A stretch of DNA of 64,000 bases from JBMDXB01 sp048594885 (lineage in GTDB: Bacteria; Acidobacteriota; Vicinamibacteria; Vicinamibacterales; 2-12-FULL-66-21): positions 1 to 64,000 of the forward strand of contig JBMDXB010000076.1 of the NCBI GenBank assembly GCA_048594885.1, read 5' to 3'. Below the pieces are notes generated by a model. The model saw only the letters and a list, made by a program, of their open reading frames with translations, had not been told where the DNA came from and searched no databases. Positions 54,489-61,962 of this stretch are shown here, in pieces (position 1 is the first letter of the stretch; each line of letters begins with the position of its first letter). The translations under genes and the position numbers were made by a program.

Positions 54489-55577
54489 TCAGTGCAGTTC
54501 CAGCGGCCGTGCCGCTTTCGGCTCCGCGCCGGCATAATCCTCGCCGAGCAGCGCGGCGATCGTGGCGGCGATTTGCGACTGCGTGACGCTCGTGTCCGAG
54601 CGCAGGCCGAGCGACGCGACTCCCGGGCCCATCACCGCAATCCAGATACGGTCTGCTGCCGGCACTTTGCGGCCGTGGTCCGGCCAGTCGGTGACGGTTG
54701 CGCCTCGGCCGTGGTCGGTGGCGAGTATCAATGCCGTGCGGCCGGCGTACTGCGGCATCGCCTGCGCCGCTTCCCACAGGCGACGCATGAAGCGATCGTT
54801 GCGCCACGCCGAGTCGAGATACAGATCGTAGCGCCGCTGATGCGCCCATTCGTCCGTCTCGCCGAGCATCACGTAGAGGACGCGCGGGCGGCGCGTTCGC
54901 AGGTACTCGAGCGCGCCGAATCCGGTCGGCGCATCGAAGCGCGTCGCGCCCCAATAGGGAGGCAGGTCAGCCGCGAGGTCGTTCAGCAGACGATCGCGAT
55001 CGGTCTTCGGATCGACGACGGGCGGCCCGTCCCCGTTTGCGGGAACGCCGCTGCGCTTGCTGTTGACGATCCACGGCAATAGCTCCCACGACGCGAACGC
55101 CGCGACGCGTCCGGCAAACGGCTTCCGCCGGTTCAGCCACTCGAGGACCGTCACGTTGGGATTCGCGACCTTGTCGTTGCTGTCGATGCGCGAGTCGGGA
55201 AACCCGGCGAGCATCTCGTTGTAGCCGGGATACGAGAACCAGAGGCCGTTGGTCACGCGCGCCACGCTGTTGCGCGACGGGTCGCCGAACACCTGGCCCT
55301 CTTTCGCGACGACCGACCAGAAGAACGGCATCAGCCGCTCGCGGCGCGCTTCGGGCGTGGCTCCGCCGAAACGGGTCTCGACGGCGGCGGCATCGCTGAC
55401 ACCGCCGGCGGCTTTCGTCAGGTAGTCGGCTTGAAGGCCGCCGAACAGTTCCTGCCACCGCAGGCCGTCCATCGTGACGACGAGGACGTTCGCAATTGGC
55501 GGTTGCCCGGTGCGTGGCATGCCTCCGGCGGCGGCCGTCGCGACGACCGTGGTAAAGAGCAGCAGCAGACGGTTCAT
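54489..55577 (-). CDS. Exported alkaline-phosphatase-superfamily hydrolase
   Basis: A 362-residue exported protein with the phosphodiesterase/phosphatase-type metal site: VTMDGLRWQE near residue 36, DEWAHQRRYD near 250, ATDHGRG near 300 and DHGRKVP. The nucleophile is not obvious. It is related to type I phosphodiesterase/nucleotide pyrophosphatases. ATG 55577. Confidence 0.8.
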   Translation of the reverse strand: MNRLLLLFTTVVATAAAGGMPRTGQPPIANVLVVTMDGLRWQELFGGLQADYLTKAAGGVSDAAAVETRFGGATPEARRERLMPFFWSVVAKEGQVFGDPSRNSVARVTNGLWFSYPGYNEMLAGFPDSRIDSNDKVANPNVTVLEWLNRRKPFAGRVAAFASWELLPWIVNSKRSGVPANGDGPPVVDPKTDRDRLLNDLAADLPPYWGATRFDAPTGFGALEYLRTRRPRVLYVMLGETDEWAHQRRYDLYLDSAWRNDRFMRRLWEAAQAMPQYAGRTALILATDHGRGATVTDWPDHGRKVPAADRIWIAVMGPGVASLGLRSDTSVTQSQIAATIAALLGEDYAGAEPKAARPLELH

Positions 55578-55608
55578 AATTCCCTCGCGTCTGTTAGCAT
55601 CGCACAGC

Positions 55609-56421
55609 GTGCTCGATTGGTTCACCGGGCTCAGCCCCGTTTCCCAGGCCTTCGTCGCGACGTTGTTCACGTGGGGGATGACCGCCGTCGGCGCGGCGGC
55701 GGTGTTCTTCTTCCGCGAAGTCGACCGCCGGCTGCTCGACGCGGCGCTCGGCTTCACCGCCGGCGTCATGATCGCGGCGTCGTTCTGGTCGCTGCTCGCG
55801 CCGTCGATCGTCATGGCGGAAGAAATGGGCATGGTCAAGTGGGTCCCGCCGCTCATCGGCTTCCTGACGGGCGCGGGACTGATGCGCGCGGCGGACTGGC
55901 TCATGCCCCACGTTCACCTGTTCGCGCCGCTGATTTCCGCCGAGGGGATTCCGACCACGCTCCGGCGGTCGGCGCTGCTGGTGCTCGCGATCACGCTGCA
56001 CAACATCCCGGAAGGGCTCGCAATCGGCGTGGCGTTCGGTGCCGTCGCCGCCGGCTATGACACCGCGACGCTTGCGAGCGCCATTGCGCTGGCGGTCGGC
56101 ATCGGGCTGCAGAACTGCCCTGAAGGGACGGCCGTGGCCGTGCCGCTGCGGCGTGATGGACTCTCGCGCGGCCGCGCGTTCTGGTACGGTCAGCTCTCGG
56201 CCTGGGTCGAGCCCGCCGCCGCCGTCATCGGCGCCGCGGCAGTCCTGGTGATGCGTCCGATCCTGCCGTACGCGCTCGCCTTTGCCGCCGGCGCGATGAT
56301 CTTCGTCGTCATCGAGGAGGTCGTGCCCGAGTCGCACGCCGGCGGACACACGGACGTGGCGACGGGCGGGGCGATCGTCGGCTTTGCCGTGATGATGGTG
56401 CTCGATGTCGCGCTCGGGTGA
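55609..56421 (+). CDS. ZIP-family divalent metal transporter
   Basis: A 270-residue protein with eight transmembrane helices. The ZIP signature HNIPEGLAIGVAFG is near residue 130 and LQNCPEGTAVAVPLRRDG near 165. It would import Zn or Fe. GTG 55609 follows TGTTAGCAT by 8 nt, so the mRNA is probably leaderless. Confidence 0.92.
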   Translation: MLDWFTGLSPVSQAFVATLFTWGMTAVGAAAVFFFREVDRRLLDAALGFTAGVMIAASFWSLLAPSIVMAEEMGMVKWVPPLIGFLTGAGLMRAADWLMPHVHLFAPLISAEGIPTTLRRSALLVLAITLHNIPEGLAIGVAFGAVAAGYDTATLASAIALAVGIGLQNCPEGTAVAVPLRRDGLSRGRAFWYGQLSAWVEPAAAVIGAAAVLVMRPILPYALAFAAGAMIFVVIEEVVPESHAGGHTDVATGGAIVGFAVMMVLDVALG

Positions 56422-56424
56422 TTC

Positions 56425-57312
56425 ATGGATGCCATGACCGAACCGGAGGCTCCCGCCGTTGTTGCCACCGCGCGCGCGTGCCTCAACTGCGGCGCCGAGC
56501 TTCAGGGACCGTTCTGCAGCCGGTGCGGCCAGCGCGACATTCCGCCGTATGCGACGATCCGCGAGCTGACGCACGACGCGTGGCACGAGCTCAGCCACTG
56601 GGACGGTCGCTATGCCCAGACCTTTCTGTTGCTGCTACGGCGGCCCGGAGCGCTGACGCTTGCGTCGCTGGAAGGCCGCAGGCGTCGCTATGTCACACCG
56701 CTGCGCGTCTATCTGACGGCGAGCCTCGTCTACTTCCTCGTCGCGGCGTCCGCGCCGAACCTGAACGTTCAGACCACGGCCACGGTGCCCGGAGCGAAGG
56801 TCCAGATCGATGTGCGGCATCCCGAGACGGTGGAGCAACTCACGCCCGAGCAGCGCGCGAGCGTGCAGCAGTCCGTCGGAAAGGCGCCGTGGTGGGCGAA
56901 ACCGATCATGACAGCCGTGGTGAATGACCCGCGCGGCCTGCGGCAGCGGTTGCTCTCGACGTGGCCGCGCGTGCTCTTTGCGCTCGTGCCGGTGTATGCC
57001 GCAATCGTGGCGATGTTCTATCGCCGCCGGCCGTTCCCGCAGCATCTGATTTTCGGGCTGCATCTGCACGCCGCCATGTTCATCGCCATGGCTGTCGCCA
57101 AAGCGTCGAACCTGCTGCAGTCGCGGCTTGTCGCCGGGGTGATTGGCGTCTGCGCCATGGTCTTCATCGTCGTTTACTCGCTCGCGGCTTTCAAGCGGGT
57201 CTACCGCGAGCGCTGGCATTGGATCGTACTGAAGTCAATCGGAGTGGTTGCCCTTTACGGCCTGGCGGTGATCGCCGCGCTGCTGCTGGCCATTACCTGG
57301 GCAGCGCGCTGA
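56425..57312 (+). CDS. DUF3667 membrane protein with zinc ribbon
   Basis: A 295-residue protein. An N-terminal ribbon (CLNCGAELQGPFCSRCGQRD) is followed by the DUF3667 region (RELTHDAWHELSHWDGRYAQTFLLLLRRPGALT) and four to five transmembrane helices. Function unknown. ATG 56425 lies 3 nt after the ZIP stop. Confidence 0.85.
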   Translation: MDAMTEPEAPAVVATARACLNCGAELQGPFCSRCGQRDIPPYATIRELTHDAWHELSHWDGRYAQTFLLLLRRPGALTLASLEGRRRRYVTPLRVYLTASLVYFLVAASAPNLNVQTTATVPGAKVQIDVRHPETVEQLTPEQRASVQQSVGKAPWWAKPIMTAVVNDPRGLRQRLLSTWPRVLFALVPVYAAIVAMFYRRRPFPQHLIFGLHLHAAMFIAMAVAKASNLLQSRLVAGVIGVCAMVFIVVYSLAAFKRVYRERWHWIVLKSIGVVALYGLAVIAALLLAITWAAR

Positions 57313-57336
57313 GGACACTCACTCACAGGAGGCCGA

Positions 57337-57753
57337 ATGTATTGCCGCAACTGCGCTCATCAGGTCGCCGATCAGGCCGTCGTTTGTGTCTCGTGCGGGC
57401 TCGCGCCGCTCGCGGGAAACAAGTTCTGTCAGAGCTGCGGCGCTGAAACGGTTCCCGGCGCGGAAGTCTGCAAGAGCTGCGGCGTCCGGCTCATGACGCC
57501 GGCCTCCGCCCAGGCGAAGTCGAAGCTGGTTGCGGGGCTGCTCGGTGTATTCCTCGGCGGTCTTGGCATCCATCGCTTCTATCTTGGATACACGGGAATC
57601 GGCGTCGCGCAACTCTGCGTGACGGTGGTCATCGGTGTCCTGACGTGTGGCCTCGGTGTCTGGATCGGCCACATCTGGGGCTTCATCGAAGGCATTCTGA
57701 TCCTCACCGGCAACATCAACAAGGACGCGAGCGGGCGTCCGCTGGTGGACTGA
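57337..57753 (+). CDS. TM2-domain protein with double zinc ribbon
   Basis: A 138-residue protein. Cys pairs form two ribbons (CRNCAHQV...CVSCG and CQSCGAE...CKSCG). A TM2 domain follows: AGLLGVFLGGLGIHRFYLGYTGIGVAQL. Role unknown. AGGAGG precedes the ATG. It is likely cotranscribed with the genes on either side. Confidence 0.88.
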   Translation: MYCRNCAHQVADQAVVCVSCGLAPLAGNKFCQSCGAETVPGAEVCKSCGVRLMTPASAQAKSKLVAGLLGVFLGGLGIHRFYLGYTGIGVAQLCVTVVIGVLTCGLGVWIGHIWGFIEGILILTGNINKDASGRPLVD

Positions 57754-57754
57754 C

Positions 57755-60700
57755 GTGCGGCTGTTGGTCACGCCCGTCGCCCGTCTCGTTCGCCTGACGC
57801 TCACTGCGCTGGTCGTGGGCGGGTTCCGCGCGATTCCAGGCGACGCCATCGCCGCGCTGCCGACCGTCTGCCTGTTCAAGCGATTCGGCGGCTTCGAGTG
57901 TCTCGGTTGCGGCATGACGCGCGCGGCACACGCGCTCGTGCACGGCGATCTCGCCGCTGCGCTGGCGTTCAACGCGCTCGTCCTTCCGTTCGCGCTCGCG
58001 ATCGTAGCCGCGTCGATGTACGACGTTTCACGCCTTCTCGGCTTCGCTCGAACCTGCGCAATGGTCGCCGCGGCCGCCGTTGCCGCAGTCGTGCCGCTCG
58101 GTGCGCGTCAGGAGGCGACGCTCGACAGCGTGATCAATGCGACGTCGTTCCGCAACATCGGCCCCTTCCGGACCTCCGCGTGGGTAACGGAGATCGCCGT
58201 GCCGGACACGCCGGCGCACGATCACCTCTACACGATCTACGCCGCGACGCGGACGGGCGGGCTCTGGAAGACGACGAACAACGGCATCACGTGGACCAGT
58301 CTCTCGGATAGCGTCGAAGCGGCGGCAGTCGGCGCCGTCGCCGTCTCATCGTCGAACCCCGACGTCGTCTGGATGGGCACCGGCGATCAGGCGAACGCTC
58401 GGTCGTCGTATTCCGGCCGCGGCGTGTTCAAGTCTACCGACGCGGGCAAGTCGTGGCAGTTGATGGGCCTCGCCGACTCGCATCACATCGCGCGCATCGT
58501 CATTCACCCGGCGAATCCCGACGTCGTCTACGTTGCCGCCATGGGGCATCTCTTTTCGCGGAACGAGGAGCGCGGCGTGTTCCGGACGCGCGACGGCGGA
58601 AAGACCTGGCAGAAGGTCCTCTATCTCGACGATGGCACGGGCGCAATCGATCTGGTGATGAACCGGCAGTCGCCGAACACGTTGTTCGCGGCGATGTACG
58701 AGAAGCACCGCACGCCATGGCACCTGATTCTTGGAGGGCCCGGATCAGGCGTTCATCGCAGCGACGACGGCGGAACGACGTGGCGCAAAGTGGGCGGTTT
58801 GCCGTCAGGGAACGTCGGGCGGATCGGACTCGATATCAACCGCCGCAATCCAAACATCGTCACCGCGATCGTCGAGAACCTCAATCCCCGCGCCGAGGGA
58901 ATGCCCGCGCGCGTGGACGCGTGCGCGATGGGGCAGCCGGGCGGGCGCGGCGGCCAGCCCCGGCCGGGCGGCCCGATCGGCAACGAGGTCTATCGCAGCG
59001 ACGACAGCGGGAAGACGTGGAAGAAGACGCACGGCGACGGCGTAGACGTCGCCGGATCGAAGGCGCCGTACTCGTTCAATCAGATCAATACGAACCCCGT
59101 CGATCCGAACCAGATCATCGTCAACAGCGACTCGATGTACGAGTCGAAAGACGGTGGCAAGACGTGGAACTGCCAGTTCTTCCGAGGCGTGTTCGGCGAT
59201 TTCCGGACGATGTGGTGGGACGAGCAGGACCCGCTGCGGATCATGCTCGGGAGCGACGGCGGCGTGAACGTGTCGTATGACGGCGGCCGCACGGGCGACT
59301 ATTTCCTCAACATTCCTGTCGGCGAGGTATACGCGGTCGGCGTGGACATGGACGATCCGTACAACGTCTACGCTGGCCTGCAGGACCACGATTCGTGGAA
59401 GGGACCGAGCAACGCGCGCAGCGGGTTGATCACGCTCGAGCACTGGACGACCGTCGGCGGCCAGGACGGCATGTACAACCAGGTCGATCCGACGGATTCG
59501 CGCTGGGTCTACAACAGCTATCAGATGGGCGGGCAGCGCCGCTTCGATCAGAAGACGGGACAGGCGACGGTCATTCAACCGCAGCGCGTCGACGGGTCGC
59601 CACCGCTGCGCCACAACTGGATCACGCCGCTCGTGCTCTCGCCGCACAACCCGCGGATCCTCTACACCGGCGCGCAGGCGCTGTTCCGGTCGCTCAATCG
59701 CGGCGACCGCTGGCAGGAGATCAGTCCGGATCTCACGACGAACGACTCGAGGTGCGGGACCAGCAACATCGGCAACGTGCCGTACTGCACGATCAGCTCG
59801 ATCTCGGAGTCGCCGATCACCGCCGGCGTCATCTGGGTCGGCACCGACGATGGCAAGGTGCACGTGACGCAGGATCACGGACGGTCGTGGAGCGAATCGA
59901 CCGCCGCGATCGCCGCCGCGGGCGGTCCCGCTGATCGCTACGTCAGCCGCGTCTTCGCTTCGCCGCACGATGCCGCGACCGCGTTCGTCGCAAAGAACGG
60001 CTTCCGCAACGACGACTTCCGTTCCTTCCTCTTCCGCACGACGGACTTCGGCAAGACGTGGATGGCGATCCACAGCAACCTCCCGGCCGCGCCCATCAAC
60101 GTCGTCGCGCAGGATCGGAAGAACCGCAATCTGCTGATTGTCGGCAACGACCTGGGCGTGTGGGTGACGATTGATTCGGGTGCGGCCTGGACGCGGCTGA
60201 AGGCGAACCTGCCGACGGTGCCGGTACACGATCTCACGATTCACCCGCGCGAAAACGACCTCGTGCTCGGCACCTACGGCCGCGCCCTGTTCGTTGGCGA
60301 CATCACGCCGCTGCAGGAGCTCTCAGCCGACGTGCTCGCGAAGCCGTTCCACCTGTTCGTCATCGAGCCGCGCGCCGCCTATGGCTTCCGCGCGATCGGC
60401 AACTATCACCTGTTCGGCAGCAAGTACCTCGAGGTGCCGAACGAGCCCGACGCGCTCGTCATCAACTACTTCCTGAAGGAGAAGGACAGCGCCGGCGCGC
60501 AGGTGACCATCAGCGACATCCGTGGCGAGCAGGTCGCGCAGCTGAAAGGCCCGTCGGCCGCGGGCATGAACCGAGTGTTGTGGAACATGCGCAGTAGTGG
60601 GGGGCCGGGGAGCCGGGGAGCCGGGGGGCCTGGGGCCCGGGGGGTCGGGGAGTCAGGGGGCCGGGGGGCCGGGGAGCCGGCGGGGCGGGGACGCGGCGGA

Positions 60701-60802
60701 TTTGGCGCGCCGCTGCTTCCGCCGGGCGACTATCGCATCACCGTCTCGGTTGGCGGCCAGCAGCAGACGACGATCGGGCGGATTCGCGAGCGGATCTGGT
60801 AA
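57755..60802 (+). CDS. DUF2752 domain joined in frame to BNR/Asp-box sialidase-like protein
   Basis: A 1015-residue frame. Residues 1-95 are a DUF2752 membrane domain with the FECLGCGMTRAAHALVHGD motif. From about residue 100 a signal-peptide-like stretch (CAMVAAAAVAAVVPLGARQ) leads into an exported propeller protein with Asp-box repeats (SxDxGxTW, e.g. STDAGKSWQ, SDDGGTTWR). The exported part resembles VPS10/sortilin-type glycosidase-like proteins; the catalytic site is unclear. A period-8 G-rich repeat encodes a Gly-rich stretch near the end. GTG 57755; the exported part may start at ATG 58016 or 58061. Confidence 0.75.
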   Translation: MRLLVTPVARLVRLTLTALVVGGFRAIPGDAIAALPTVCLFKRFGGFECLGCGMTRAAHALVHGDLAAALAFNALVLPFALAIVAASMYDVSRLLGFARTCAMVAAAAVAAVVPLGARQEATLDSVINATSFRNIGPFRTSAWVTEIAVPDTPAHDHLYTIYAATRTGGLWKTTNNGITWTSLSDSVEAAAVGAVAVSSSNPDVVWMGTGDQANARSSYSGRGVFKSTDAGKSWQLMGLADSHHIARIVIHPANPDVVYVAAMGHLFSRNEERGVFRTRDGGKTWQKVLYLDDGTGAIDLVMNRQSPNTLFAAMYEKHRTPWHLILGGPGSGVHRSDDGGTTWRKVGGLPSGNVGRIGLDINRRNPNIVTAIVENLNPRAEGMPARVDACAMGQPGGRGGQPRPGGPIGNEVYRSDDSGKTWKKTHGDGVDVAGSKAPYSFNQINTNPVDPNQIIVNSDSMYESKDGGKTWNCQFFRGVFGDFRTMWWDEQDPLRIMLGSDGGVNVSYDGGRTGDYFLNIPVGEVYAVGVDMDDPYNVYAGLQDHDSWKGPSNARSGLITLEHWTTVGGQDGMYNQVDPTDSRWVYNSYQMGGQRRFDQKTGQATVIQPQRVDGSPPLRHNWITPLVLSPHNPRILYTGAQALFRSLNRGDRWQEISPDLTTNDSRCGTSNIGNVPYCTISSISESPITAGVIWVGTDDGKVHVTQDHGRSWSESTAAIAAAGGPADRYVSRVFASPHDAATAFVAKNGFRNDDFRSFLFRTTDFGKTWMAIHSNLPAAPINVVAQDRKNRNLLIVGNDLGVWVTIDSGAAWTRLKANLPTVPVHDLTIHPRENDLVLGTYGRALFVGDITPLQELSADVLAKPFHLFVIEPRAAYGFRAIGNYHLFGSKYLEVPNEPDALVINYFLKEKDSAGAQVTISDIRGEQVAQLKGPSAAGMNRVLWNMRSSGGPGSRGAGGPGARGVGESGGRGAGEPAGRGRGGFGAPLLPPGDYRITVSVGGQQQTTIGRIRERIW
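60601..60690 (+). repeat. Octamer G-rich tandem repeat within coding sequence
   Basis: About 11 near-copies of an 8-bp GCCGGGGA-like unit, read in frame as a Gly/Arg/Pro/Ala-rich segment. Many runs of four or more G on the plus strand could fold into G-quadruplexes. Confidence 0.85.
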
Positions 60803-60861
60803 CCGCGTGCAAACGATTCGTTCGGCTATGACCGCCGTGAGCCGCCGAGACGAGCGGCCCA

Positions 60862-60867
60862 TATAAT
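60862..60867 (+). promoter_or_regulatory. -10 element (TATAAT) of the HEPN-MNT operon
   Basis: A consensus TATAAT 10 nt before ATG 60878. Transcription would begin near 60874, giving an almost leaderless mRNA. The -35 position is not recognisable. Confidence 0.55.
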
Positions 60868-60877
60868 GTGAGCGCGT

Positions 60878-61195
60878 ATGTCCCCTGAGGATCGCCGCAC
60901 GCTGAATCTCTTTGCGGCCCGTGTGCGGGAGTTCGCGCCGGACGCCTTCATCTGCGCTTACGGATCGCGCGCGCGCGGCACAGCCCATCCCGAATCCGAT
61001 TTCGATCTGTGCGTTGTCGTCTCGGAGGTCACCTCCGCGGTTCGTGATGCCGTCTACACCGTCGCCTGGGACATCGGATTCGCGGGAAACCAGGTGCTGG
61101 CGCCGCTCGTCCTCTCCCGCGACGATTTCGAGCGGGCGCCGCTTTCGGCGAGCACGCTGGTCGCGAACATTCGCCGCGACGGGGTTGCCGCGTGA
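60878..61195 (+). CDS. MNT nucleotidyltransferase antitoxin
   Basis: A 105-residue minimal nucleotidyltransferase with GSRARGTAHPESDFDLCVV near residues 29-47 (GSx10DxD motif). MntA enzymes AMPylate the HEPN toxin and silence it. The TGA overlaps the HEPN GTG by 3 nt. Confidence 0.9.
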   Translation: MSPEDRRTLNLFAARVREFAPDAFICAYGSRARGTAHPESDFDLCVVVSEVTSAVRDAVYTVAWDIGFAGNQVLAPLVLSRDDFERAPLSASTLVANIRRDGVAA

Positions 61196-61596
61196 CAGAG
61201 GCGGAGAAGATCCAGGCGCTCGTGCAGTACCGGCTCGAGCAGGCTTCGGAGGCACTTACGGCCGCTGAACTCAATTCGGCAAATGGACTGGAGCGCTCCG
61301 CAGTGAACCGCGCGTACTATGCGATGTTCTACTCGGTCCTTGCGCTGCTCGCGACCCGGCAGGCCGAGACCTCACGACACAGCGGAGCGATCGCCCAGTT
61401 CGACCAGTTCTACGTGAAGCCGCAGCTGTTCTCACAGGAGCTCTCGCGCTCGCTCCACCAGGCGTTTCTCCATCGTCAAGCCGCGGACTACGGGACCGAG
61501 CAACATCTCTCCAAGGACGCGATCCAGACACTGTTGACGCACGCACGGGAATTCGTCGCCGCAGTGCAGGCGTACCTGAAGGCATCATCGACCTGA
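61192..61596 (+). CDS. HEPN-domain toxin
   Basis: A 134-residue HEPN protein: EKIQALVQYRLEQASEALTAAELNS and VNRAYYAMFYSVLALL near residue 38 (NRAYYAMFY is the family hallmark). HEPN proteins are RNases. The R-x(4-6)-H motif is not clearly intact, so RNase activity is uncertain. Confidence 0.82.
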   Translation: MTEAEKIQALVQYRLEQASEALTAAELNSANGLERSAVNRAYYAMFYSVLALLATRQAETSRHSGAIAQFDQFYVKPQLFSQELSRSLHQAFLHRQAADYGTEQHLSKDAIQTLLTHAREFVAAVQAYLKASST

Positions 61597-61962
61597 CGCG
61601 GATGAGGGCGCATCGAACAAAGCGGTCCGGCGTCGACGATCACCCGAACTTGACGCCGTCGTAGAGTTGCGGCCTTCAACGCCTTCGACGCCTGACGAGA
61701 ACGTGGGCACGATTGTAGTAGCGCCACTACCGGAAGGCGAAACTCAGCTACCGGCTGGGAAGTAAGAATTACAGAATGGTATGAGAGCCTGACAGCCGCG
61801 CGCGTCGTGAAAATGCCGCCTCCCGCCCCATAAATGACGCTAATTATTTGAGAAACGGCGCTTCCCGCGCTTCGCGAGCCTCTCGCGCCGAATGCTGGAA
61901 CTCAGCGTGCACTGAGGGCGGCCGCTCCGACGCACTCGGAGCCACGAAGAGGAGGCCCTGCG
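61597..61962. other. Intergenic stretch without a recognised gene
   Basis: This 366-bp stretch is less GC-rich than its flanks from about 61720 to 61850 and holds AT-rich runs such as GCTAATTATTTGAG. It is the likely promoter region of the following gene. A GGAGG lies at about 61951-61955. No RNA gene or terminator is evident. Confidence 0.5.

Noticed and set aside
61488..61727. Minus-strand frame overlapping the HEPN gene end
   Set aside because: Non-protein-like composition, overlaps a real gene and has no ribosome-binding site.
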